Assembly: GCA_025965815.1 (NCBI GenBank)
Contig: JAOPWF010000112.1
Coordinates: 1 to 12,697 of the forward strand
Origin: Mycobacterium sp.
GTDB lineage: Bacteria > Actinomycetota > Actinomycetes > Mycobacteriales > Mycobacteriaceae
Direction: 5' to 3'
Length of the DNA: 12,697 nt
Made by a program: the position numbers and the translations under genes. Below, piece by piece: positions 1-7,453 of this stretch. Each line of letters begins with the position of its first letter. Position 1 is the first letter of the stretch. A model generated the notes under the pieces. It ran no database searches. It saw nothing but the letters and a program-made list of their open reading frames with translations, and was not told the DNA's origin.

Positions 1-168
1 ATCTCGGCGCCGGTCTACGACCACCATCGGCGTCAGGCGATGGTGGTGTCGTTGCAGATCGGGCACGCGTTGACCGACACCGAGATCACCAAGCGGGCGC
101 AGGGCCTGGTCACGGCCGCCGACGCGCTCACCGCGCAGCTCGGTGGTGTGAAGCCCGTCTGGCCCTAG
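1..168 (+). CDS. IclR-type transcriptional regulator, C-terminal end (partial)
   Basis: Only the last 55 codons are in the window; the frame is open from base 1 to the TAG at 166-168. The peptide starts ISAPVYDHHRRQAMVVSL and ends with a helix rich in Ala and Leu (KRAQGLVTAADALTAQLGG). This resembles the end of the IclR effector-binding domain, where an APVxD strand and a short beta strand are followed by a closing helix through which ligand-responsive dimers pack. The DNA-binding domain would lie upstream, outside the window, so the ligand and regulon cannot be read here. The stop shares the palindrome CTAG with the stop of the convergent helicase gene, leaving no intergenic space between them. 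The family call rests on a short fragment. Another regulator with a GAF-like effector domain is possible. Confidence 0.55.
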   Translation: MSAPVYDHHRRQAMVVSLQIGHALTDTEITKRAQGLVTAADALTAQLGGVKPVWP

Positions 169-2270
169 GTCACGCTGGCGAGTGCGAACGGGAGCACCTC
201 TGCCGCGCCGGCGCGACGCAGCGCCCGGGCCGCCATAGTCAACGTCCATCCGGTGTCGGCGACGTCGTCGACCAGCAGCACCGGACCGGACAACGCACTG
301 ATCGCCGACGGATCCGGGTCGAGCCACGAATCATTCAGCGCCGCAACACGGTAAGCGGAGTTATTCGCTGTCAACGGGCGATGATCGGGCGCATAACGCA
401 GTGTGCCCAGGTTGGTCAGCCGGCCCAGTCCCGATAGGGCGTCGACCACCGAGCCGATCAGCAGCGGGTGGGTCGTCGAGTCGAGACCCATCACCGCGGT
501 CGGGCGGGTATCCCACGGCCATGCGGCGAGCACCGCGACCGCGGCCCGCAGCACCTCGTCGGGGACGGGGCCGTCGGGTTCATCCAGCAGTCGCCGCAGG
601 CGCGCACCCCACCCGAGATCGGTCAGCCGTCCAATTGTCCGGCCCACCGACGGCCCGTCATTGATGCGGCCACTCAGGTCCACGCCCAGCTTCTTCATGC
701 CCGACGGCCACTGTTTGCGCGGCGTCAGTTCGACGCCGGGCCGCTGTAGCTGCTCGCGCGCGGCATCGAGAGCGCCGTCGTCGACGTCGGCGCTGTATCG
801 GGAGCCCGTGCAGTTGTCGCAGCGTCCGCATCGGGCGCCCTCGGTGAGTTCGGGGTCATCCAACTGTGCCCGCAGGAACGCCATCCGGCACCCACGAGTG
901 CTCTGGTAATCCAGCATGGCCTGCTGCTCTCGGCGACGAGCTTCGTCGAGCTTGCGGTAGCGCGGCTCGTCATAGATCCACGGTTGTCCGGTGCCGAGCC
1001 AGCCTCCTTTGACCCGCCGCACCGCACCGTCGACATCGAGCACCTTGAGCACCATCTCCAGGCGCGATCGGCCCAGGTCGACAAGCGGTTCCAGTGCCGG
1101 CGTCGACTGCGGGCGGTCCGGCTCGAGCGCGTCGATGACCCTGCGCACCATGGGTTCCGAGGGGAATGCCACCGACGCGAAGTAGCGCCAGATGTCCTGA
1201 TCCTCATGGCCGGGCAGCAGGATCACCTCCGCGCTGGCGGTGGACCGACCGGCACGACCGACCTGCTGGTAGTACGCGATGGGCGAGGACGGGGCGCCGA
1301 GGTGGATGACGAAGCCGAGATCGGGCTTGTCGAATCCCATACCCAGTGCCGACGTGGCGACCAGCGCCTTGACGCGGTTGTCGAGCAGGTCGGATTCCAG
1401 CTGCTCGCGCTCGGTGGGATCAGTCGAGCCGGTGTAGGCGGCGACCTTGTGGCCTTGGTCCCGCAGCAGGGACGCGATGTCGTTGGCGGTAGCAACGGTG
1501 AGGGTGTAGATGATGCCTGAGCCCTCCATTGAATCCAGTTGTGCGGCAATCCAAGCCGCTCGCTGCGCCGCGCTGGGTAACGCCACCACCGACAGGCGCA
1601 ACGACTCGCGGTCCAGGCCGCCGCGCAGCACCAGGGTGTCCCTGCCGCCGACACCCAGTTGGGCGGCGACATCGTCGACCACCCGGTCGTTGGCGGTGGC
1701 AGTTGTGGCCAAAACCGGTATGTCCGTACCCAATTCCGAGATCAGGCTGCGGATACGCCGATAGTCTGGCCGGAAATCGTGGCCCCAGTCCGAAACGCAG
1801 TGCGCTTCGTCGACTACGACCAGGCCAGCATCGGCGGCCAGCGAGGGCAACACGTTGTCGCGAAAGTCCGGGTTGTTGAGCCGTTCCGGGCTGACCAGCA
1901 GCACGTCGAGGTCCCCGCCGGTCACTCGCTGGTGGATGTCATCCCATTCGGTGACGTTGCCGGAGTTAATGGTGGCCGCGCGCACTCCGGCGCGCTCCGC
2001 CGCGGCGACCTGGTTTCGCATCAGCGCGAGCAGCGGTGACACGATGACCGTCGCGCCACGGCCCTCCTCGCGCAGCAGCTTGGCGGCGATGAAGTAGACC
2101 GCCGACTTACCCCATCCGGTGCGTTGCACCACCAATGCCTGCCGTCGCTGCACGACGAGCGCCTCGATGGCGGTCCACTGGTCATCTCGCAGTGTCGCGC
2201 CGGGTCCGGCCAGCTGTTCGAGGATCGCCTGGGCCTTGGCACGGGTGGCGATGGGCTGGGTGACGGTCAT
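165..2270 (-). CDS. recQ: RecQ-family ATP-dependent DNA helicase with phosphoribosyltransferase-like C-terminus
   Basis: A superfamily 2 helicase of 701 aa, expected to unwind DNA 3' to 5' during repair and recombination in the cytoplasm. Visible motifs in order: motif 0 (LRDDQ, 27-31), Walker A TGWGKS (51-56), SPLLALMRNQ (78-87), DEAH box (154-157) followed by CVSDWGHDFRPDY, TTATA (189-193), TSALGMGFDKP (306-316) and motif VI QQVGRAGRS (335-343). A RecQ zinc site follows, with Cys461, Cys481, Cys484 and Cys487. I see no HRDC domain. Instead the last ~100 residues carry VLLVDDVADTGWT (664-676), which looks like the PRPP-binding loop of phosphoribosyltransferases. Such fusions occur in actinobacterial RecQ proteins; what the module does is unknown to me. 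The ATG is preceded by only a weak Shine-Dalgarno-like sequence. A KstR-like box lies 39-52 bp upstream of the start. M. tuberculosis, as I recall, lacks a bona fide RecQ. The helicase call is firm and the role of the C-terminus is open. Confidence 0.92.
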   Translation of the reverse strand: MTVTQPIATRAKAQAILEQLAGPGATLRDDQWTAIEALVVQRRQALVVQRTGWGKSAVYFIAAKLLREEGRGATVIVSPLLALMRNQVAAAERAGVRAATINSGNVTEWDDIHQRVTGGDLDVLLVSPERLNNPDFRDNVLPSLAADAGLVVVDEAHCVSDWGHDFRPDYRRIRSLISELGTDIPVLATTATANDRVVDDVAAQLGVGGRDTLVLRGGLDRESLRLSVVALPSAAQRAAWIAAQLDSMEGSGIIYTLTVATANDIASLLRDQGHKVAAYTGSTDPTEREQLESDLLDNRVKALVATSALGMGFDKPDLGFVIHLGAPSSPIAYYQQVGRAGRSTASAEVILLPGHEDQDIWRYFASVAFPSEPMVRRVIDALEPDRPQSTPALEPLVDLGRSRLEMVLKVLDVDGAVRRVKGGWLGTGQPWIYDEPRYRKLDEARRREQQAMLDYQSTRGCRMAFLRAQLDDPELTEGARCGRCDNCTGSRYSADVDDGALDAAREQLQRPGVELTPRKQWPSGMKKLGVDLSGRINDGPSVGRTIGRLTDLGWGARLRRLLDEPDGPVPDEVLRAAVAVLAAWPWDTRPTAVMGLDSTTHPLLIGSVVDALSGLGRLTNLGTLRYAPDHRPLTANNSAYRVAALNDSWLDPDPSAISALSGPVLLVDDVADTGWTLTMAARALRRAGAAEVLPFALASVT

Positions 2271-2308
2271 CCGACCATCGTGCCCTGCCTGGCCGACACC
2301 CTCATTTC

Positions 2309-2322
2309 TGGAACAGGTTCTA
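2309..2322. promoter_or_regulatory. KstR-type operator match upstream of recQ
   Basis: TGGAACAGGTTCTA fits the published KstR core TnnAACnnGTTnTA at every fixed base. It lies in the 52-bp gap between the recQ start (2270) and the TIGR03943 gene stop (2323), so if functional it would sit in the recQ promoter. No other gene start is adjacent. A match of this quality is unlikely by chance in a GC-rich window, but KstR control of a helicase is unexpected and untested. Confidence 0.5.
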
Positions 2323-3018
2323 CTAGTAGGCGTAGGTGTTCGCCGGCTTATCGACCCGGGTCACACTCGACACCGCCAGGGTCGGGATGAAGTTGGTCGC
2401 CGCCTGCGATGTGCCGGGCAATACACGGCCCTCGACCCGCAACCAGGTGTCCTCCGGATAGTCCGCGGCGATACCTGAGGGTGCGAGGTGGATGCGCGCG
2501 AGTTGGGCGTCGGCGGCGCAGCAGACGATCACGACCCGCGCCAGGTCGGTGCTGTCCCCAGCCTTCATCGTGAAACCGGTGGTCGTGATCAGCCGGTTGT
2601 CGAGTGTCCCGGCAGAATCGGTGGCCGCGCGCATCAGCACCTCGGGCAGCGACAAAGTCGGAGCACGCTCGGCGGGCAGCGGCGCGAACGCCTGGCGATG
2701 CGGCTCCTTGACGGCAGTCACCTCGGGCGTCGCCCCACGCGCTCCCAGCGGCGGCGGCACCACGAATGCGGTGAGTGCGATCGGCGCCAACAGCAGCCAC
2801 ACCAGCCAAGACCGGTGCCGATGGCCGTCGGCTCCTGCACCGTGTCGGATGTCGCGGACGATCGCGACCACGGAGAGCGCAATCAGGACCACTGCCGTCG
2901 CGACCAGCCACGGCAGCAGAGCGGGCTTCACGTAGTGCAAATAGGTGCCCTTGACCACCATCACGCCGGTGGCAAGACCGACCAGCAGCAGCAGGACGTT
3001 CTGCGTCCCCCTGCTCAC
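2323..3018 (-). CDS. TIGR03943 family (DUF1980) membrane protein
   Basis: I place the start at the GTG at 3016-3018, giving 231 aa (VSRGTQNVLLLLVGL...). The reading frame stays open further upstream, but that part is the antisense of the permease gene. The GTG overlaps the permease stop as GTGA, a typical coupled-translation junction. Three hydrophobic segments are visible near residues 6-20, 32-52 and 70-90, separated by a His-rich loop (HGAGADGHRHRSW). A long extracytoplasmic domain follows and contains the family signature VIVCCAADAQ. TIGR03943 proteins are characteristically encoded next to COG0701 permeases, as here. The pair has been linked to metal homeostasis in some bacteria, which is family-level association and not proof of substrate. 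The Cys pair and His-rich loop would suit metal or heme handling. Family assignment is good; function is inferred. Confidence 0.85.
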   Translation of the reverse strand: MSRGTQNVLLLLVGLATGVMVVKGTYLHYVKPALLPWLVATAVVLIALSVVAIVRDIRHGAGADGHRHRSWLVWLLLAPIALTAFVVPPPLGARGATPEVTAVKEPHRQAFAPLPAERAPTLSLPEVLMRAATDSAGTLDNRLITTTGFTMKAGDSTDLARVVIVCCAADAQLARIHLAPSGIAADYPEDTWLRVEGRVLPGTSQAATNFIPTLAVSSVTRVDKPANTYAY

Positions 3019-4019
3019 CGGGCACCGCCGAGCAGCAACAGGCCGACGGCCGTCGCGATGACCGTGGCCACCACCAGCGTCGCGGGGCCGAAACGGACCG
3101 CGAACTGGCGGCCGAACATTCCGGCCTGCATCGCCGACAGCTTGACGTCGACGGCGGGCCCGACCACCAGAAACACCAACCGCGGCAGCAGCGGCAACAT
3201 CGTCAGGCTCGCGGCGACAAATGCGTCGGCTTCGGAGCACAGCGCCAGCACCACCGCGAGCAGGGCCATCGTGACCACGCCCACCAGCAGGTGCCCGGCG
3301 AGGTGTTCGTACACCCACGGTGGAACCAGGACCCGTAGACCGGCAGCGGCCGCGGCGCCCAGCACCAGGTACGGTCCGCCCTGCAGAAAATCGTGGCGGG
3401 CGGCCTCGGTGAACGCCGTCCAGCGCGGTGCGTCGTCGTCGTGCAGCCGGGGCAGAGTCCGGGTGACCCACGTGGCCTTCCCCCAGCGCGCCCAGAGCAT
3501 GCCCATCGTCATGGCGGTGAGCAGCGAAGCCAGGCAGCGCGCCAGCACCATCGCGGGCTCACCCGGAAAGGCGACCGCGGTCGCGACCAACACCACCGGA
3601 TTGATCGCCGGGGCGGACAGCATGAACGTCAGGGCAGCGGCGCCGGATGCGGCGTCGCCGAACAGTCGGCGGGCCACCGGCACCGAGCCACATTCGCAGC
3701 CCGGCAGCGCTGCCCCGCCCACCCCGGCGACGGCCACCGCCACGGCGGTTCGCCGGGGCAGCCAGCGGGTGAGCCGGTCCGCCGAGACGAACGCCGCAAC
3801 CAACCCGCTGATGAGGACGCCGAGCACCAGGAAAGGCAGGGCCTGAACGAACACCCCGCAGAAAACCGTTGCGGCCACGCTGAGGTTGGGTGTGCGGACC
3901 AGCGCGGCGCTGACCACGCCACCGGACAGCGCCAGCGCAATGAGCGCGGCGAGCAGCACCTCCATCGAACCGACACGCCGTCGGCGCTCAGTAGGGACAG
4001 CTAGTTTCGGGCTGGTCAC
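3015..4019 (-). CDS. COG0701/UPF0718 (DUF318) family permease
   Basis: A polytopic membrane protein of 334 aa with about eight hydrophobic segments. Two conserved patches typical of this family are clear: GCECGSVPVARRLF (107-120, Cys108 and Cys110) followed by LSAPAINPVV (134-143), and CSEADAFVAAS (261-271). The duplicated patches and paired cysteines resemble those of ArsP-like permeases. Transport substrate is unknown; metals, metalloid compounds or a metal-ligand complex are possible. The start used is GTG at 4017-4019. An internal ATG at residue 19 (MEVLLAALIAL), right at the first membrane helix, is an alternative start. The gene begins 27 bp after the stop of the hemophore-like gene and overlaps the TIGR03943 gene by 4 bp, so the three are probably co-transcribed. 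Family is confident, substrate is not. Confidence 0.88.
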   Translation of the reverse strand: MTSPKLAVPTERRRRVGSMEVLLAALIALALSGGVVSAALVRTPNLSVAATVFCGVFVQALPFLVLGVLISGLVAAFVSADRLTRWLPRRTAVAVAVAGVGGAALPGCECGSVPVARRLFGDAASGAAALTFMLSAPAINPVVLVATAVAFPGEPAMVLARCLASLLTAMTMGMLWARWGKATWVTRTLPRLHDDDAPRWTAFTEAARHDFLQGGPYLVLGAAAAAGLRVLVPPWVYEHLAGHLLVGVVTMALLAVVLALCSEADAFVAASLTMLPLLPRLVFLVVGPAVDVKLSAMQAGMFGRQFAVRFGPATLVVATVIATAVGLLLLGGAR

Positions 4020-4046
4020 CGCCCCATACTGCCCGCCCCTGTTCGG

Positions 4047-4442
4047 TTAGAGCGCCTGGAGGGCGTCGACAACCGGGGTTGGTGCCACTGTGAGGCCGCA
4101 CTCAGCCGAGAGGGCCTGGACGGGCTTCTGAATGGCCCTCATGTCGTTGGCGGCCTGAGGGTTGTTCGCGAAGTACGCACGGTAGGACTCCTGCGCCTGC
4201 GTGGGCGACTGCTTCGCAATGTCCGTGAATGCCTGATTGGTCTGGGGATGCGTTTCCAGATACGCGGTCGTCGACGCCGACACGGTGCTGATGGTGTTGG
4301 CGAGTCCGCTGGCGCTGCAGGTATTGGGCGGCGCTGCGTTAGCGGACGGCATGACGATGGCTGCGGATGCGAGGCCACCAAGCAGGCCGCCGGTGAACAT
4401 GCCGTACAGGCCGCGACGAACGGTAGTTGCGGTCAACTTCAT
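4047..4442 (-). CDS. Hemophore-related secreted protein (Rv0203/Rv1174c-like)
   Basis: A small exported protein of 131 aa. I chose the ATG at 4440-4442 because a strong Shine-Dalgarno (AAGGAG, 4450-4455) sits 7 bp before it; a longer frame exists but lacks such a site. The N-terminus is a Sec signal peptide: a basic start (KLTATTVRR), a Gly/Ala/Leu-rich core, and a likely cleavage after ANA at residue 37. The mature part is helical and carries two cysteines (Cys42, Cys115) placed to form one disulfide, with Tyr61, Tyr87 and Tyr90 as possible heme or metal ligands. Size, Cys spacing and overall pattern match the mycobacterial hemophore-related family. Some members bind heme outside the cell, but heme binding is not shown by sequence alone. 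It is the first gene of the apparent unit with the permease and TIGR03943 genes. Confidence 0.8.
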   Translation of the reverse strand: MKLTATTVRRGLYGMFTGGLLGGLASAAIVMPSANAAPPNTCSASGLANTISTVSASTTAYLETHPQTNQAFTDIAKQSPTQAQESYRAYFANNPQAANDMRAIQKPVQALSAECGLTVAPTPVVDALQAL

Positions 4443-4613
4443 CGGATCACTCCTTCGGTCTGCGACGCGTTGTCGCGCCCCAAGGCCTAACCAGATGAAC
4501 TTCAAGCTAAACGACTTCGCGTGGTGCCGGCCGGCCGATCTGCGGCGTCGTTCCTGGACACGCGGGTATTCCGAGAGCCAGAAAAATTCACTTAACAGAC
4601 CTAGGTGCAGGCT
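4443..4613 (-). promoter_or_regulatory. Upstream region of the hemophore-permease unit
   Basis: This 171-bp gap separates hsaF from the next gene on the same strand and must hold any promoter for the hemophore unit. A TANNNT hexamer (TAGCTT on the minus strand, 4504-4509) could be a -10 element and would give a leader of about 60 nt. That leader holds a 5-bp inverted repeat (4462-4466 with 4472-4476). AAGGAG at 4450-4455 is a strong ribosome binding site. I see no convincing terminator after hsaF. Confidence 0.4.
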
Positions 4614-5663
4614 TCAGCGCGCGACGGTGTGTCCGTTGGCTTGTTCGCGTTTGATTTCCAGGGCGATGTCGATGAGTTGGTCTTCCTGGCCGCCGATGAG
4701 TTTGCGTTTTCCGGCGCGGTACAGCAGGGCGGCGGCGGGGACGTCGTAGCGTTCGGCCTGGCGGATGGCGTGCTTCAGAAAACTGGAGTACACCCCCGCA
4801 TAGCCCATGATCAGCGCGTTGCGGTCCAGCAGGCATTCGGCGGGCATCGCCGGACGCACCACGTCTTCGGCGGCATCGGCGATCTCGAAGAAATCGATCC
4901 CCGTCTTCACCCCGATCTTGTCGAACACCCCGATCAGTGCTTCCACCGGCGCATTCCCCGCACCCGCCCCGAACCGGCGAGTCGACCCGTCGATCTGCTT
5001 CGCCCCGGCGCGCACCGCCGCCACCGAGTTGGCGACACCGAGGCCGAGGTTCTCGTGGCCGTGAAACCCGACCTGCGCATCATCACCCAACTCGGCGACC
5101 AGGGCGGCGACGCGGTCGGCGACCCCCTCCAGCACGAGGGCGCCGGCGGAGTCCACCACGTACACGCACTGACAGCCCGCGTCGGCCATGATCCGGGCCT
5201 GCTGCGCGAGTTTTTCCGGGGAGATGGTGTGGGCCATCATCAAAAAGCCGACCGTCTCCAGGCCGAGTTCGCGGGCCAGCCCGAAGTGCTGGATCGAGAC
5301 GTCGGCCTCGGTGCAGTGCGTGGCGATCCGGCAGATCGAGCCGCCGTTGTTCTGTGCCTCCTTGATGTCCTCTTTGGTGCCGACACCTGGGAGCATGAGG
5401 AAGGCGATCTTCGCCTCTTTCGCTGTCTCCGCGGCGAGTTTGATCAACTCTTGTTCGGGGGTTTTGGAGAACCCGTAGTTGAAGCTGGAGCCGCCCAGTC
5501 CGTCGCCGTGGGTCACCTCAATCACCGGCACCCCCGCGGTGTCCAACGCGGCCACGATGGCGTGGACTTCGTCGGCGCTGAACTGGTGGCGCTTGTGGTG
5601 CGACCCGTCGCGCAGGCTGGTGTCGGTGATCCGGATATCCCAGATCTCGCTCGTGGCGTTCAT
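4614..5663 (-). CDS. hsaF: 4-hydroxy-2-oxovalerate/oxohexanoate aldolase HsaF
   Basis: In steroid degradation this class II pyruvate aldolase splits 4-hydroxy-2-oxohexanoate into pyruvate and propanal, working in complex with HsaG so that the aldehyde is passed on directly. The 349-aa protein has the DRE-TIM barrel start [17 protein letters not shown] (12-28), with Asp19 as a metal ligand and the conserved His22 and His26. It also has HGDGLGGSS (52-60) and GFHGHENLG (199-207), whose His201 and His203 complete the metal site. A C-terminal helical domain (about 280-349) corresponds to the segment that contacts the dehydrogenase. The ATG overlaps the hsaG stop as ATGA, implying coupled translation and fixed stoichiometry. 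Length matches the family. DmpG/BphI enzymes for aromatic meta-cleavage look the same, so the steroid assignment comes from the neighbours. Confidence 0.96.
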   Translation of the reverse strand: MNATSEIWDIRITDTSLRDGSHHKRHQFSADEVHAIVAALDTAGVPVIEVTHGDGLGGSSFNYGFSKTPEQELIKLAAETAKEAKIAFLMLPGVGTKEDIKEAQNNGGSICRIATHCTEADVSIQHFGLARELGLETVGFLMMAHTISPEKLAQQARIMADAGCQCVYVVDSAGALVLEGVADRVAALVAELGDDAQVGFHGHENLGLGVANSVAAVRAGAKQIDGSTRRFGAGAGNAPVEALIGVFDKIGVKTGIDFFEIADAAEDVVRPAMPAECLLDRNALIMGYAGVYSSFLKHAIRQAERYDVPAAALLYRAGKRKLIGGQEDQLIDIALEIKREQANGHTVAR

Positions 5664-6580
5664 GCTTGGGCCCCTCCCGCTGTCGCGGACAGTGTTTCTT
5701 TGGCGATTTCCTCGCCGACCTTGGTCGCCGCCGCGGTCATGATGTCCAAATTCCCCGCATACGGGGGCAGGTAGTCCCCGGCGCCTTCGACCTCGACGAA
5801 CGTGGTCACCAGCGCGTAGCCACCCGAGTTCACGCTCGGGGCGTCGAACTGCGGCTCATTGAGCAACCGGTAGCCGGGCACATAGGTCTGCACCTCGGCC
5901 ACTACCTCATGGATGGACTTCGCGATGGCGTCGGTGTCGGCGTCCTCGGGAATCGCGCAGAAAATGGTGTCCCGCATAATCATTGGCGGATCGGCGGGGT
6001 TGAGGATGATGATCGCTTTGCCGCGAGTGGCGCCGCCGATGGTTTCCACCCCGCGGCTGGTGGTCTTGGTGAACTCATCGATATTGGCCCGCGTGCCCGG
6101 CCCGGCACTCACGCTCGCGACGGAAGCGACGATCTCGGCGTACGGCACTTCCACGGCGCGGGACACGGCGTAGACGATGGGGATGGTGGCCTGTCCGCCG
6201 CAGGTGATCATATTCACGTTCGGCGCGTCCAGATGTTCGCGCAGGTTCGCCGGCGGGATCACCGCCGGACCCACCGCCGCCGGGGTCAGGTCGATCGCCC
6301 GAATCCCCGCCTCCGCGTATTTCGGGGCGGCGTCGCGGTGCACATAGGCACTGGTCGCTTCAAAGACGAGGTCCGGCTTCTCCGACTGGGCCAGCAGCCA
6401 GTCCACCCCCTCATGGGTGGTCTCCAACCCCAGTTTCTTCGCCCGGGCCAGGCCCTCGGATTCCGGGTCGATACCCACCATCCAGCGCGGCTCCAACCAC
6501 TCAGAGCGCAACAACTTGTACAGCAGGTCGGTCGAGATGTTTCCCGACCCCACAATCGCCACAGACGCCTTCGACGGCAT
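5660..6580 (-). CDS. hsaG: Acylating acetaldehyde/propanal dehydrogenase HsaG
   Basis: Oxidises the aldehyde released by HsaF to an acyl-CoA, using NAD+ and CoA; in steroid catabolism propanal becomes propionyl-CoA. I start it at the ATG at 6578-6580 (306 aa: [15 protein letters not shown]...), because GAGGGAG at 6589-6595 is a good ribosome binding site and the length fits BphJ/DmpF relatives. A longer frame reads into hsaE antisense. The dinucleotide fold motif GSGNI is at 11-15, and the catalytic cysteine is Cys127 in [12 protein letters not shown]. The ribosome binding site overlaps the hsaE stop, the gap to hsaE is only 14 bp, and the gene end overlaps hsaF by 4 bp: a tight three-gene operon transcribed hsaE-hsaG-hsaF. 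Confidence 0.96.
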   Translation of the reverse strand: MPSKASVAIVGSGNISTDLLYKLLRSEWLEPRWMVGIDPESEGLARAKKLGLETTHEGVDWLLAQSEKPDLVFEATSAYVHRDAAPKYAEAGIRAIDLTPAAVGPAVIPPANLREHLDAPNVNMITCGGQATIPIVYAVSRAVEVPYAEIVASVASVSAGPGTRANIDEFTKTTSRGVETIGGATRGKAIIILNPADPPMIMRDTIFCAIPEDADTDAIAKSIHEVVAEVQTYVPGYRLLNEPQFDAPSVNSGGYALVTTFVEVEGAGDYLPPYAGNLDIMTAAATKVGEEIAKETLSATAGGAQA

Positions 6581-6594
6581 AAGAAATGCTCCCT

Positions 6595-7380
6595 CTATTC
6601 GAAACTCAGGTGGACGGAGCCCAGCCCGGCGAAGTCGGCGACGAAATCGTCGCCGGGACGGGCATCGATCGCCCGGGTGCACGACCCAGGCAACACAATG
6701 TCCCCCGCCCTTAGCCGCACCCCGAAATCATCGACCCTGCGGGCCAACCACGCCACCGCCGTCACCGGGTTCCCCAACACCGCATCACTGCGCCCCTTCG
6801 CGACCACCTCACCATTCCTCGTCAGCACGGCGTCGATGTTGCGGATGTCGATGTCCTTCGGCGACACCCGGCTCGCCCCCAACACCCAGCCGGCCGAGGA
6901 CGCGTTGTCGGCGATGGTGTCGCACAACGCGATCTTCCAGTCGGTGATCCGGGTGTCGATCAGCTCGATACTCGGGGCGAACGCCGCCGTCGCGGCCAGC
7001 ACGTCATCCTCGGTGCAGCCCGCCCCGGGCAGATCGTCGGCCAGCACAAACCCGACCTCGACCTCGACGCGCGGAAAAAGGTAGCGCCCGGCAGGGACAG
7101 GGCGGTCTTCGAAGACCTGCATCTCGTCGAGCAGATGTCCGTAATCGGGCTCATCGACGCCCATCATCTGCTGCATCGCCTGCGAGGACAGCCCCACCTT
7201 GTGCCCGATCACCCGGGCCCCCTCGGCTACCCGCTGCCGGATATTGATCAACTGGATCTCATAGGCATCCACCACGTCGATATCGGCATGAGCCGCGGTC
7301 AACGGGGCGATCGCAACCCGGCTCCGCTCCGCCTCAGCCAGATCGGCGGCCAACACGTCCCGCGTCTCGACACTGAGCAT
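6595..7380 (-). CDS. hsaE: 2-hydroxypenta(hexa)-2,4-dienoate hydratase HsaE
   Basis: Adds water to the 2-hydroxy-dienoate produced by the upstream C-C hydrolase of ring degradation, giving 4-hydroxy-2-oxo-acid for HsaF. The 261-aa sequence belongs to the MhpD/FAH superfamily. HKVGLSS (60-66) holds the conserved lysine, and VEVEVGFVL carries Glu106 and Glu108, with Glu139 in SIELIDTRI; these match the three-carboxylate divalent metal site known for MhpD relatives. It is the first gene of the hsaE-hsaG-hsaF operon and is divergent from kstD. Its 5' leader begins near the KstR operator at 7439-7452. On the minus strand TAGAAT (7440-7435) could serve as its -10, overlapping the operator. A purine-rich stretch before the ATG could act as ribosome binding site. 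Confidence 0.95.
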   Translation of the reverse strand: MLSVETRDVLAADLAEAERSRVAIAPLTAAHADIDVVDAYEIQLINIRQRVAEGARVIGHKVGLSSQAMQQMMGVDEPDYGHLLDEMQVFEDRPVPAGRYLFPRVEVEVGFVLADDLPGAGCTEDDVLAATAAFAPSIELIDTRITDWKIALCDTIADNASSAGWVLGASRVSPKDIDIRNIDAVLTRNGEVVAKGRSDAVLGNPVTAVAWLARRVDDFGVRLRAGDIVLPGSCTRAIDARPGDDFVADFAGLGSVHLSFE

Positions 7381-7438
7381 TTCCCCGAAGTCCCCTCGTC
7401 GGTGTGACCGGGGCGGTAGCGCCCGGCGGGGGCAATTC

Positions 7439-7452
7439 TATAACGTGTTCTA
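7439..7452. promoter_or_regulatory. KstR operator between hsaE and kstD
   Basis: TATAACGTGTTCTA matches the KstR core TnnAACnnGTTnTA at all fixed positions. KstR is the TetR-family repressor of mycobacterial cholesterol genes, released by a 3-oxo-steroid acyl-CoA. The site lies in the divergent gap. It contains a -10-like hexamer for kstD (TATAAC, 7439-7444), partly overlaps a minus-strand -10-like hexamer for hsaE (7440-7435), and ends 1 bp before the kstD ATG. Bound repressor should block both directions. Confidence 0.85.
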
Positions 7453-7453
7453 C

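Noticed and set aside
984..1520. Long plus-strand frames opposite recQ (also 403-909 and 1659-2039)
   Set aside because: They are antisense to a helicase gene with intact motifs; their text is Arg/Gly/His-rich with no domain.
4481..4500. IdeR iron-box candidate (GGTTAGGC on the minus strand) near the hemophore promoter
   Set aside because: Only one half-site agrees; about 9 of 19 consensus positions match, too few for an IdeR box.
5666..7084. 472-codon plus-strand frame opposite hsaG and hsaE (similar at 4605-5774 and 2488-3846)
   Set aside because: It runs antisense to catabolic or permease genes with all key residues present, and its translation has no recognisable motif. Long antisense frames are common at high GC.
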